Source of the DNA: Candidatus Pedobacter colombiensis
GTDB taxonomy: Bacteria > Bacteroidota > Bacteroidia > Sphingobacteriales > Sphingobacteriaceae
Assembly: GCA_029202485.1 (NCBI GenBank)
Contig: CP119313.1
Coordinates: forward strand, 4,960,001 to 5,024,000
Direction: 5' to 3'
DNA length: 64,000 nucleotides
The notes below the pieces were generated by a model that was given only the letters and a program-made list of their open reading frames with translations, was not told the origin of the DNA and made no database searches. This document shows positions 36,166 to 44,034 of this stretch, piece by piece (position 1 is the first letter of the stretch; each line of letters begins with the position of its first letter). Both the position numbers and the translations under genes were made by a program.

Positions 36166-36876
36166 TTAATTTTTTCTGAGCGTATCTGTATATTTTTTGT
36201 ACGAGTCCCTGATGTGTTTAATGGCATCGTATTGTGTCCAGTTTTTTGCCTTTTCGTACTCAGGCCTGTAGTCCAGCATAAATTTTTCCAAATCCGCCCC
36301 TTTCAGGTCAGTATTGTTTTGTATCAAAAACTCGTTAAAGAAACCGTCAATCTTGCTCTGCTGTAATTCGGTTTCATAATAGCGTCCAAATCGTCTGGCA
36401 TTCTTGGGTGTCCTGCCCAACAGCTCATAAACAGCGGTTAAGGGCTTAAATAAATAAGCAAGGAAAGGTGGTTTACCTTGATAAAAGGAGCCCTTGTTTC
36501 TATAATCTGTTTTCAGCTCTTCCAGTTCCTGTTTTTTAGTTTGCCCGCTGATATTTACCTCTTTCAGCATTCTCCCACGTTCCAGGTAAATCAGCATATC
36601 CTTGTTACCGGTCACCATAACCTCAGCATCAGAAAACTCTCTTTTAATGACCAAAAGCGTATCTCCCACCGCCGCCTTGATCTGAAACAAACCAAAATCA
36701 TTGCTCATCACACTGAAGCCGCTTCGCTTATTGATAATTTCTGAGGCCGCAATGCGATTTGAAGTTCCTTTTTCAAATACAACCCCACCCAATAAAAAAT
36801 CTTGCGCAAAAACACAAGGAGCGGAAATCAGAAAAAATGCCCAAAACAGTACAATATTTAAACAATTAAACTTCAT
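36166..36876 (-). CDS. Exported carboxypeptidase-regulatory-like domain protein
   Basis: A 236-residue protein with a signal peptide (about 1-24, ending CVFAQ). The next ~85 residues ('LLGGVVFEKGTSNRIAASEI', 'SNDFGLFQIKAAVGDTLLVI', 'ISGQTKKQEL') look like a CarboxypepD_reg-like beta-sandwich as found at the N-terminus of TonB-dependent receptors. The remainder is a charged helical segment ('YELLGRTPKNARRFGRYYET') of unknown nature. It has no barrel, so it is not itself a receptor. Convergent with rnc, whose stop is 6 bases away. Confidence 0.7.
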   Translation of the reverse strand: MKFNCLNIVLFWAFFLISAPCVFAQDFLLGGVVFEKGTSNRIAASEIINKRSGFSVMSNDFGLFQIKAAVGDTLLVIKREFSDAEVMVTGNKDMLIYLERGRMLKEVNISGQTKKQELEELKTDYRNKGSFYQGKPPFLAYLFKPLTAVYELLGRTPKNARRFGRYYETELQQSKIDGFFNEFLIQNNTDLKGADLEKFMLDYRPEYEKAKNWTQYDAIKHIRDSYKKYTDTLRKN

Positions 36877-36966
36877 TGTAAGTTATTTATTCATGTAAAA
36901 TTAACCATTGTTTAGTAATTACCTTAGTTAAAAAAAGTTAAATGGGCAGAGAAAGCCAATAAATTA

Positions 36967-36974
36967 TATCTTTG
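36967..36974 (+). promoter_or_regulatory. -7 promoter element of yicC (TATCTTTG)
   Basis: TATCTTTG matches TAnnTTTG exactly and ends only 3 bases before the yicC ATG at 36978, so the transcript would be leaderless or nearly so. Confidence 0.6.
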
Positions 36975-36977
36975 CAC

Positions 36978-37853
36978 ATGATAAAATCAATGACAGGATA
37001 CGGCCTGGCCTCTACAGATCATCAGAATGTAAAATTCGTTGTAGAGATAAAATCCTTAAATAGTAAGTTTTTAGAGCTTAATCTAAAGCTCCCTAAAGCG
37101 TTCTCGGACAAAGAATTGTTATTGCGCAACGTTTGCAGCAAAGAAATAGAACGCGGAAAAGTTAGTGTTTCTATAAATATCGAACGTGGTGAAGAAGCTT
37201 TAAAAGGTGCCACCATCAATGCTGCTTTATTGAGTAAATATTACAAGGAGCTGGAAGCAATCAATATCAACCTCGGTGCAAATTCAAGTAATCTTTTGCA
37301 AGCTGTACTTAATTTTCCTGACGTAATTAGCTATGTTGAGGATGAGGTAAGTGAAAATGACTGGACTATCCTAAACAATACTTTTAACACAGCCCTGACT
37401 GGCTTTAACCGTTTTAGAGAAGACGAAGGAAGCGTTTTAAAAGCGGATTTAGAACTTAGAATTAAAAATATCCTTGGATTTTTTAGCCAGATTGAAGAAT
37501 TAGAACCCCTTAGAATACCATTAATCAAAGCCCGTTTAAACCAATTTTTAGAAGAAAACGTAGGTAAAATTAACGTTGATCAGAACCGTTTAGAGCAGGA
37601 ATTGATCTATTATATTGACAAATTAGACATCACCGAAGAGAAGATCCGTTTAAGAAGTCATTGTGATTATTTTACTGACACGCTAAAAAGCAAGGATGCC
37701 AATGGTAAAAAACTAGGTTTCATCTCTCAGGAGATTGGCCGCGAGATCAATACCATGGGTGCTAAAGCCAATGATGCCCAGATTCAACAATTGGTTGTTG
37801 GAATGAAAGAGGAGCTGGAAAAGATTAAAGAACAATTATTAAACGTTTTGTAA
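36978..37853 (+). CDS. YicC family endoribonuclease-like protein
   Basis: A 291-residue protein starting MIKSMTGYGLAS, the hallmark of the YicC family, and ending with the DUF1732-type 'KLGFISQEIGREINTMGAKA...' helix block. YicC proteins have been linked to RNA cleavage and stationary-phase survival. The frame begins at a TTG 6 bases earlier, but that lies inside the promoter box. First gene of yicC-gmk-nadD. Confidence 0.93.
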   Translation: MIKSMTGYGLASTDHQNVKFVVEIKSLNSKFLELNLKLPKAFSDKELLLRNVCSKEIERGKVSVSINIERGEEALKGATINAALLSKYYKELEAININLGANSSNLLQAVLNFPDVISYVEDEVSENDWTILNNTFNTALTGFNRFREDEGSVLKADLELRIKNILGFFSQIEELEPLRIPLIKARLNQFLEENVGKINVDQNRLEQELIYYIDKLDITEEKIRLRSHCDYFTDTLKSKDANGKKLGFISQEIGREINTMGAKANDAQIQQLVVGMKEELEKIKEQLLNVL

Positions 37854-37859
37854 GTACCA

Positions 37860-38429
37860 ATGAAACAAGGTAAACTAATTATATTTTCTGCACCGTCGGG
37901 AGCAGGTAAAACCACTATCGTTAAACATTTGCTTACGAAGTTTCCCTCTTTAAGTTTCTCCATTTCTGCCACTACACGCGAGTCTCGTGGTGATGAAAAA
38001 AACGAAAAGGATTATTATTTTATTTCTAAAGAAGATTTCCTTCACCGGGTTGCCCGTCAGGAGTTCGTAGAGTTTGAAGAAGTTTACAGCGGAACTTTTT
38101 ACGGTACTTTAAGGTCGGAAATTCAACGCATCTGGGACAATGACCAGCATGTTATATTTGATATTGATGTTGAAGGTGGTTTACGCTTAAAACGCAAATA
38201 TGAAAAGGATGCACTAGCTATCTTTGTTCAGCCGCCCTCATTGGAGGTCTTAAAGGAACGTTTAACAGGAAGAGGTACTGATAGTGCCGAAAAGCTTCAG
38301 GAACGCTTTACAAAAGCCGAAAAAGAGTTGGCCTATGCTGAAAAGTTTGATGTGATCCTTAAAAACTTCGATTTACATACGGCTTGTCTTGAAGCTGAAA
38401 AATTGGTTGGTGATTTTATAAATCAATAG
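37860..38429 (+). CDS. gmk: Guanylate kinase
   Basis: A 189-residue enzyme phosphorylating GMP to GDP. P-loop 'IIFSAPSGAGKTTIVKHLL' at residues 6-24, GMP-binding 'SATTRESRGDEKNEKDYYF' with Arg and Tyr residues, 'YSGTFYGTLRSEI', and lid 'RLTGRGTDSAEKLQERF'. Starts 6 bases after yicC and 9 bases before nadD, so probably cotranscribed. Confidence 0.97.
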   Translation: MKQGKLIIFSAPSGAGKTTIVKHLLTKFPSLSFSISATTRESRGDEKNEKDYYFISKEDFLHRVARQEFVEFEEVYSGTFYGTLRSEIQRIWDNDQHVIFDIDVEGGLRLKRKYEKDALAIFVQPPSLEVLKERLTGRGTDSAEKLQERFTKAEKELAYAEKFDVILKNFDLHTACLEAEKLVGDFINQ

Positions 38430-38438
38430 TATAGACTG

Positions 38439-39011
38439 ATGAAAACCGGACTCTTCTTTGGCTCGTTTAATCCCATCCACATTGGCCATTTAATTATAGC
38501 CAATTACATGGCCGCTTTTTCCGGGCTTAAAGAAGTATGGCTGGTCGTTTCGCCACATAACCCGTTAAAGAACAAAAACGGCCTTTCGAATATGTACGAT
38601 AGGCTGGAAATGGCAAAATTAGCGACAGAAACATCCGATCAGATTAAAGTCAGTGATATTGAGTTTAACCTACCCCAGCCCTCTTATACCGTTGATACTT
38701 TAACCTATTTACAGGAAAAATATCCAGGAAAAGAGTTTGCGCTGATTATGGGTGCAGATAACCTCGCCTCTTTTAAAAAGTGGAAAAACTACGAGGTTAT
38801 TTTAAAAAACTACGAGATTTTTGTCTATCCCAGACCGGGGGTAGATTTGACGGAATGGGCAGACCACCCCTCCATCCACATTACAGAAACTCCTCAAATG
38901 GACATTTCCTCGACCTTTATCCGTAAGGGGATTGCAGCTGGAAAAAATGTACAGTACTTTGTTCCAGACAAAGTACTTTCATTTATCGACAGCAAAAATA
39001 TGTACCGCTAG
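38439..39011 (+). CDS. nadD: Nicotinate-nucleotide adenylyltransferase
   Basis: A 190-residue nucleotidyltransferase forming deamido-NAD from nicotinate mononucleotide and ATP. 'TGLFFGSFNPIHIGHLIIAN' carries the HxGH motif (His at 15 and 18), 'EVWLVVSPHNPLKN' the substrate loop, 'LIMGADNLASFKKW' and the C-terminal 'ISSTFIRKGIAAGKNV' the ISSTxIR motif. Its stop overlaps the stop of the convergent RsmI-like gene. Confidence 0.95.
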   Translation: MKTGLFFGSFNPIHIGHLIIANYMAAFSGLKEVWLVVSPHNPLKNKNGLSNMYDRLEMAKLATETSDQIKVSDIEFNLPQPSYTVDTLTYLQEKYPGKEFALIMGADNLASFKKWKNYEVILKNYEIFVYPRPGVDLTEWADHPSIHITETPQMDISSTFIRKGIAAGKNVQYFVPDKVLSFIDSKNMYR

Positions 39012-39718
39012 GTTCTGTATATCAAAAATATAGTAGGCTTTTTATGGAGATCAATCCGTTCCTGACGCCACTGACCGATCGACATTGTTTTTACAAATTC
39101 ATCTTCTCCTGTTAAGTTGCAGGCAATACAAAGTAGGGTTTGTGCGGCTGCATTTTTAAGAATATCTTCGAAAAGGTGGTTGTTGCGGAATGGCGTTTCA
39201 ATAAACAGCTGGGTTTGTTTTTTAGTCTGCGCCAATTGTTCCAGCTCTTTAATGCGCTTTCCTCTTTCTACCTTATCTATTGGCAGATAACCATTAAAGG
39301 TAAAGCTCTGCCCATTAAATCCTGATGCCATTAAAGCCAATAAAATAGAGCTTGGCCCTACTAAAGGCACTACCTTTATACCACGTTTATGTGCTTCCAG
39401 AATTACATCCGCACCCGGATCAGCAACTCCCGGACATCCCGCCTCACTCATCAGGCCCACATCTTTTCCAGTCATCAGTTCCTTAAAATAAGGCACCATA
39501 GAGTCATTGCGCTTATGTTTTCCATAATCATGGATGGTCAAATCACTTTGCGGAATTTTTATTCCAGCTTCTTTTAAGAATTTACGGGCAGTTTTCTCAT
39601 TTTCAACAATATAAACACTTAAAGCGTTGATGGTATCTCCAAGAAATGCAGTAAAAGATTTTTGTGCTGCATTTTCTGCCAGAGGAACGGGGATAAGAAA
39701 TAATGTACCTTTTGTCAT
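39008..39718 (-). CDS. RsmI-like SAM-dependent methyltransferase
   Basis: A 236-residue class III (tetrapyrrole-methylase fold) methyltransferase. Signatures: 'LFLIPVPLAENAAQKS', 'DVGLMSEAGCPGVADPGADV' (near 90-109), 'VVPLVGPSSILLALMASGF', and 'TQLFIETPFRNNHLFEDIL'. It resembles RsmI, which 2'-O-methylates C1402 of 16S rRNA, but is shorter (RsmI is usually about 280 residues) and differs in the N-terminal part. Bacteroidota often have this short paralogue in addition to RsmI; the substrate may differ. Confidence 0.82.
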   Translation of the reverse strand: MTKGTLFLIPVPLAENAAQKSFTAFLGDTINALSVYIVENEKTARKFLKEAGIKIPQSDLTIHDYGKHKRNDSMVPYFKELMTGKDVGLMSEAGCPGVADPGADVILEAHKRGIKVVPLVGPSSILLALMASGFNGQSFTFNGYLPIDKVERGKRIKELEQLAQTKKQTQLFIETPFRNNHLFEDILKNAAAQTLLCIACNLTGEDEFVKTMSIGQWRQERIDLHKKPTIFLIYRT

Positions 39719-40020
39719 TCGTAATTATGATTTTATATGCAAAAGAAGAGAATTATTAGCGGTAAAGCGCACATTTCCTCATTTAAATAGTATAGGCTAT
39801 AAATAATCTTAATGAACAAACCTGTTTTAATTGTAAGAAAATTCGTAAATTGTATACTGTATTTTTAAATTAAAATAGGCCTAAGCACAAGATAGACAAA
39901 TTTAATTAGGACACATAGAAACATCGCAATGTAATATTTTAGTGGACATACTAAACTTTTACTTGTTTTTGGAACTCAAATTGATAAGATAAAGGTGTTA
40001 GGAAAATTAAAAACCACAAA
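39719..40020. other. A/T-rich intergenic region without visible gene
   Basis: No ORF, RNA fold or repeat of note. A minus-strand TTCTTTTG (39739-39746) could be a weak -7 element of the RsmI-like gene. On the plus strand the only promoter-like feature before the DUF6600-like gene is a T-rich TTTACTTGTTTTTGG near 39957-39971, which does not fit the consensus spacing. Confidence 0.4.
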
Positions 40021-41382
40021 ATGAAAAACATGATCAAATTACCGGCTATAGTACTTGGGCTAATGCTCATGTTAACCGGAACAACACAAAAGGTTATGGC
40101 ACAAGGAGAAGATGTGTCTTTACAATCTTTTTATGATGACCTCTCTCCTTATGGAACCTGGATTCAAGATCCACAATATGGATACGTTTGGAGACCAGAC
40201 GTAGAGCAACAGGGAGATTTTAGACCTTATTATACAAATGGACGGTGGGTAATGACCGAATATGGCAATACCTGGGTCTCTAATTACGATTGGGGTTGGG
40301 CTCCATTTCACTATGGAAGATGGGTTTATAACCGTTACGGCCAATGGATTTGGATTCCTGATACTGTTTGGGGACCTGCATGGGTAAGTTGGAGAAGTGG
40401 TGACGGTTATTATGGATGGGCACCAATGGGGCCTGGCATCGACATCAGCTTTAGCATCCCTGCTTTATGGTGGGTATTTATTCCGCAAAGAAATATCTAT
40501 GGCAGCAGTTTCCCAAGGTATTATTCGAACAGAAATACAGTTTACATAAACAATACCACCATTATTAATAATACTTATGTACGCAACAGAAGAACTTATT
40601 ATACTGGTCCAAGAGCTGATGATATCAGACGTGCTACCAGGCAGGATGTAAGGGTTTATAATTTAAATAATACCGGTAGACCGAGCAGAACCAACATTAG
40701 TGGAAACAGTCTAAACATTTACACACCAAGACCCAGCAGAGGGAATAATAATGCAAATGCGAGGCCAAAACAAGCTATTCAACAAGAAGGAGCTACTGTG
40801 ATAAGAGGTACCAGAAACCCTGGCGGTAATGGAGCGCCAGCAACAGGTCGTCCTTCGAGAGGTGAAAATCAAGGAAATACAAATAGGCCGGGTGTTACAC
40901 CTCCAACTGGAACTACAAGACCTGGACAAGGCAACAATACAAGGCCTGGCAGACCTGAGATGCCTCACAATCCGGGAACGACTCAACCTCAAAGGCCACA
41001 AGTAGAGCGTCCAGTACGTCAGGAACAAGCGCCTGTGCAACAGCCTCAACCACAGCCGCAGCCAAGGCCGCAAGTAACTCACCCGCAAAGGCCGCAACAG
41101 CCTCAGCGTCAAGAAAGCAGACCGGCTCCACAGCCGCAGCAGCAAAGACCTGAAGCACCGCGTCCACAAAGACAGGAACAACCTCAACGTCAGGAAAGCA
41201 GACCAGCACCTCAGCCGCAGCAACAAAGGCCAGAAGCACCGCGCCCACAAAGACAGGAGCAACCTCAGCCACAGCAACAAAGACCGGAGCGAGTACAGCC
41301 CCAACAACAACCTCAAAGAAGTAATGACGGTAGAGGTAACCAAGGTGGCGGGGAAAGACCAACACGTACTGGAAGAGAGTAG
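40021..41382 (+). CDS. Exported DUF6600-like protein with Pro/Gln-rich repeats
   Basis: A 453-residue protein with a signal peptide (about 1-28, ending KVMAQ). Residues 32-160 are a Trp/Tyr/Gly-rich repeat domain with repeated W-x-x-x-x-x-G-W/Y patterns ('DLSPYGTWIQDPQYGYVWRP', 'YDWGWAPFHYGRWVYNRYGQ', 'WIWIPDTVWGPAWVSWRSGD'), as in DUF6600 proteins. The C-terminal half is disordered and rich in Pro, Gln, Arg and Asn, with two near-identical 27-residue units. Likely a periplasmic or surface protein; role unknown. A strong terminator follows. Confidence 0.75.
   Translation: MKNMIKLPAIVLGLMLMLTGTTQKVMAQGEDVSLQSFYDDLSPYGTWIQDPQYGYVWRPDVEQQGDFRPYYTNGRWVMTEYGNTWVSNYDWGWAPFHYGRWVYNRYGQWIWIPDTVWGPAWVSWRSGDGYYGWAPMGPGIDISFSIPALWWVFIPQRNIYGSSFPRYYSNRNTVYINNTTIINNTYVRNRRTYYTGPRADDIRRATRQDVRVYNLNNTGRPSRTNISGNSLNIYTPRPSRGNNNANARPKQAIQQEGATVIRGTRNPGGNGAPATGRPSRGENQGNTNRPGVTPPTGTTRPGQGNNTRPGRPEMPHNPGTTQPQRPQVERPVRQEQAPVQQPQPQPQPRPQVTHPQRPQQPQRQESRPAPQPQQQRPEAPRPQRQEQPQRQESRPAPQPQQQRPEAPRPQRQEQPQPQQQRPERVQPQQQPQRSNDGRGNQGGGERPTRTGRE
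41101..41262 (+). repeat. Two tandem 81-bp coding repeats
   Basis: Bases 41101-41181 and 41182-41262 are tandem copies with about a dozen differences, mostly synonymous. They encode the 27-residue unit PQRQESRPAPQPQQQRPEAP followed by RPQRQEQ. A third, partial copy follows. Confidence 0.85.
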
Positions 41383-41409
41383 CCGAACAAATCATTTTTA
41401 TTATAATTG

Positions 41410-41434
41410 GGTGCCCCAACCAGGGCACCTTTTT
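41410..41434 (+). terminator. Rho-independent terminator after the DUF6600-like gene
   Basis: A 7-bp stem GGTGCCC / GGGCACC with a 6-base loop and five T. Confidence 0.9.
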
Positions 41435-41435
41435 A

Positions 41436-41743
41436 TTTGCCAAACGCTCAAAATATCAAAATGCGTATTAAAATTTCACTGATCAATGCCATTAATTTAT
41501 TTATTGGAAATTGTGTTTATTTTAAATATTCTATTTATCTTTAAACAAACACCATAGCTCTATAAATAAGGGCAAACCAAAAAGATTAATCAAACAAAAA
41601 CAACTAAAAAAAAGCCAATGAAATAAAGAAACAGCACAACATATCACTTACTTCTTAATGAGGTATTAATTAGAGTCTCACCTCTCAAATTCTGACAACA
41701 GTGAACTGAGACAATAGATTAATGCCCGTAACAAATATTGTTG
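41436..41743. other. A/T-rich region upstream of the structured RNA
   Basis: About 300 bases of A/T-rich DNA with no ORF, tRNA or palindrome that I can support; it precedes the promoter of the structured element. Confidence 0.4.
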
Positions 41744-41751
41744 TACTTTTG
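41744..41751 (+). promoter_or_regulatory. -7 promoter element (TACTTTTG) of the structured RNA
   Basis: TACTTTTG fits TAnnTTTG exactly and sits right at the start of the structured element, so transcription would begin near 41757. Confidence 0.6.
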
Positions 41752-41856
41752 AAGGTGCACTATAGCGTTATGGGCTCTATTGTAATCCGTAGGTTCAAGG
41801 CCGTCAGAAGCACGAGAGGATATGGTTTTACATTGAGCCTGCTATAGTTCACCTTC
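41751..41856 (+). ncRNA. Candidate structured small RNA or 5' leader element
   Basis: About 105 bases that fold into one long rod. The outer helix pairs GAAGGTGCACTATAGC (41751-41766) with GCTATAGTTCACCTTC (41841-41856), 15 of 16 positions matched. Next comes GGGCTC (41772-41777) with GAGCCT (41835-41840), continued by AT/AT and GTAA/TTAC with one bulge. The innermost helix is CCGTA (41087+700, i.e. 41787-41791) with TATGG (41821-41825). The apical ~29 bases (41792-41820) are unpaired or weakly paired. A consensus -7 element abuts it. The size and shape recall 6S-Flavo or Flavo-1 RNAs of Bacteroidota, which I cannot test. No T-tract terminator follows, so it may instead be the leader of the 86-residue gene downstream. 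Confidence 0.6.
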
Positions 41857-41936
41857 GTTTCATTTAAGAAATGAAGGTTAGGACAAGCAAACCTAAACCC
41901 CCGGAGACTCATTTTTTTAACTTTAAAAATGAGCAT

Positions 41937-42197
41937 ATGAATCACGAACAGTATCTACACAAAAGACCATCCGGCACCAAAGCTGAGCAACAAGCCGTTG
42001 CCAACGAAGTCTTAAAATCTTTTTTTGCTGATTATTCACTCGACGATAGTCTTGATTACCTTCGCCAAATGATAAAACAAAGCTTTTATACTAAAAAAGA
42101 ATTTTTAAACAATGTAGAACGAGCTAATTTGATCGCCTTCTATGAACATCTTCATCCTATGATTATGGCAACAAGCATCCTCTATGAAAACAAATAG
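41937..42197 (+). CDS. Hypothetical protein, 86 residues
   Basis: The frame opens at 41871 but I choose the ATG at 41937 (MNHEQYLHKRPSGTKAEQQA), because the earlier codons lie close to the structured RNA and look non-coding (MKVRTSKPKPPETHFF). The protein is mostly helical ('EVLKSFFADYSLDDSLDYLR', 'FYTKKEFLNNVERANLIAFY'), without signal or membrane segment. I do not recognise a family. It lies 80 bases after a candidate structured RNA and could be controlled by it; no other partner on the strand is close. Confidence 0.6.
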   Translation: MNHEQYLHKRPSGTKAEQQAVANEVLKSFFADYSLDDSLDYLRQMIKQSFYTKKEFLNNVERANLIAFYEHLHPMIMATSILYENK

Positions 42198-42255
42198 ACT
42201 CTACATCTATCGAAATCGGTAATTGGCTATAGCACACCCATTGTCCTCACATAAC

Positions 42256-42312
42256 CCACACATCCTTTACAAAAAAGTACCCATTTTTGGGTTTGGTGTG
42301 AAGGATGTGTGG
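42256..42312 (+). repeat. Long inverted repeat (hairpin) before prfC
   Basis: Arms CCACACATCCTT (42256-42267) and AAGGATGTGTGG (42301-42312) pair over 12 bases and continue with a few more pairs; a nested 5-bp stem ACCCA / TGGGT (42279-42283 and 42288-42292) sits in the loop. There is no T-run after it, so it is not a standard terminator. It lies 43 bases upstream of the prfC -7 element. Confidence 0.75.
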
Positions 42313-42354
42313 ACCACGTGGAATACCCAGGCTCTTATTTTTATATATTATAAT

Positions 42355-42362
42355 TATCTTTG
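42355..42362 (+). promoter_or_regulatory. -7 promoter element of prfC (TATCTTTG)
   Basis: TATCTTTG matches TAnnTTTG exactly; the leader to the prfC ATG would be about 25 bases. Confidence 0.6.
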
Positions 42363-42394
42363 CAGCCGCGTTGAACGCACAGGCTTAATTCTTT

Positions 42395-43975
42395 ATGATT
42401 CACCCAGAAATAGAAAAACGAAAAACATTTGCCATTATCAGTCACCCCGATGCCGGTAAAACAACCCTAACAGAGAAATTCCTGCTTTTTGGCGGTGCCA
42501 TTAATACGGCTGGAGCGGTAAAACGCAACAAGGCCAACCAAAGCAATACTTCCGATTTTATGGAAATTGAAAAACAGCGTGGTATCTCTGTAGCCACTTC
42601 TGTAATGGGGTTTGAATACAGCGGCAAGCGTATCAATATTTTAGATACGCCAGGCCACAAAGATTTTGCGGAAGACACTTACCGTACCTTATCAGCAGTA
42701 GACAGCGTAATTCTTGTTGTGGATTGTGTAAAAGGGGTTGAGGAGCAAACAGAAAAGCTAATGTCTGTTTGTAGAATGCGGAACACTCCGGTAATCATTT
42801 TTATCAATAAAATGGACCGTGAAGGTAAAGATACCTTCGATTTGTTAGACGAGATTGAAAGTAAGTTAAACATTAGCCTTTGTCCTTTATCCTGGCCAAT
42901 TGGTCAGGGGCATACTTTTAAAGGCGTATACAGCATATACAACAAACATTTAAACCTGTTTGAACCTGATAAATCAAAAATCAGTGCTCCGGTAATTGAA
43001 GTTAACGACCTTAATGATGAAAACCTGAATAAGTTTTTAAAACCGAAGGAACTTGATGGTTTAAAAAGTGATTTGGAGCTTGTACACGGCGTTTATGGCG
43101 ACCTTGACAAAAGCATGTATATTGAAGGATTGTTAGCACCAGTATTTTTTGGTAGTGCCATCAATAACTTTGGTATCAAAGAATTGCTGGATACCTTTAT
43201 CAATATTGCCCCAAGTCCAAAAGGACGTGAGGCCGAACAAAGGGAGGTGGCCGCAGAAGAAAAGAACTTTTCGGGATTTGTATTTAAAATCCACGCCAAC
43301 CTAGATCCAAAACACAGAGATAGAATTGCCTTCTTAAGGGTTTGTTCGGGCAAGTTTGAGCGTAATAAATTTTATTACCACACTCGTCAGGATAAGAAAC
43401 TGAAATTCTCTAACCCGATGGATTTCATGGCCAACGAAAAAAGCATTGTTGAAGAAGCATGGCCGGGTGATGTGGTAGGTCTTTATGACAGTGGAAACTT
43501 TAAAATAGGCGACACGCTTACTGAAGGCGAGAAACTTCAATTTAAGGGCATTCCTAGCTTCTCTCCCGAAATATTTAAGGAGTTGGAGAACAGAGACCCA
43601 TTAAAAACAAAACAGCTGGAGAAAGGCATACAACAGCTTACTGAGGAAGGGGTAGCGCAATTGTTTATCATGCAACCTGGAAATCGTAAGGTGGTTGGAG
43701 CTGTAGGTGAGCTTCAATTTGAAGTAATTGCCTTCCGTTTGGAGCATGAGTATGGTGCTAAAGCGGCATTTAGAATGCTTAGTTACACCCGTTCCAACTG
43801 GGTAACTTCGAAAGACAAGACTAAACTTGCTGAATTCCTGAAAAGGAAACAAGCGCATATTGGTGAAGACAAAGATGGTAACCCGGTTTATCTTGCTGAC
43901 AATGAGTTCATGATCAATATGACCATGCGAGATTATCCTGATATTGAATTCCATAAAACATCGGAGTTTAAATAA
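42395..43975 (+). CDS. prfC: Peptide chain release factor 3
   Basis: A 526-residue translational GTPase that recycles RF1/RF2 from the ribosome after termination. G1 'ISHPDAGKTTLTEKFLLFGG' (residues 15-34), G2/G3 region 'EKQRGISVATSVMGFEY' and 'NILDTPGHKDFAEDTYRTLS', G4 'IFINKMDREGKDTFD'. The C-terminal RF3 domain ends 'YTRSNWVTSKDKTKLAEFLK'. RF3-type 'DFMEIEKQRGISV' separates it from EF-G. Convergent with argH with a shared terminator. Confidence 0.97.
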   Translation: MIHPEIEKRKTFAIISHPDAGKTTLTEKFLLFGGAINTAGAVKRNKANQSNTSDFMEIEKQRGISVATSVMGFEYSGKRINILDTPGHKDFAEDTYRTLSAVDSVILVVDCVKGVEEQTEKLMSVCRMRNTPVIIFINKMDREGKDTFDLLDEIESKLNISLCPLSWPIGQGHTFKGVYSIYNKHLNLFEPDKSKISAPVIEVNDLNDENLNKFLKPKELDGLKSDLELVHGVYGDLDKSMYIEGLLAPVFFGSAINNFGIKELLDTFINIAPSPKGREAEQREVAAEEKNFSGFVFKIHANLDPKHRDRIAFLRVCSGKFERNKFYYHTRQDKKLKFSNPMDFMANEKSIVEEAWPGDVVGLYDSGNFKIGDTLTEGEKLQFKGIPSFSPEIFKELENRDPLKTKQLEKGIQQLTEEGVAQLFIMQPGNRKVVGAVGELQFEVIAFRLEHEYGAKAAFRMLSYTRSNWVTSKDKTKLAEFLKRKQAHIGEDKDGNPVYLADNEFMINMTMRDYPDIEFHKTSEFK

Positions 43976-43976
43976 C

Positions 43977-44017
43977 AAAAGGGGCGCTATCACAAGAAAT
44001 GATAGCGGCCCTCTTTT
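43977..44017. terminator. Bidirectional terminator between prfC and argH
   Basis: The stem CGCTATCA / TGATAGCG extended by GGG/CCC is flanked by A-run and T-run on opposite sides, so it can end both convergent transcripts. Confidence 0.85.
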
Positions 44018-44034
44018 ATGACAATATAATCCCG

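Noticed and set aside
40711..41443. Long minus-strand frames opposite the Pro/Gln repeat
   Set aside because: Low-complexity Leu/Arg or Val/Ala products that mirror the coding repeat on the plus strand.
41751..41856. SRP (4.5S) RNA
   Set aside because: The conserved GGAAGGAAGCAGC helix-8 core is missing, although the rod-like shape is similar.
41871..41936. Upstream start of the 86-residue hypothetical gene
   Set aside because: The earlier codons begin just after the structured RNA and give a Pro/Lys-rich stretch unlike the rest; the ATG at 41937 is more plausible.
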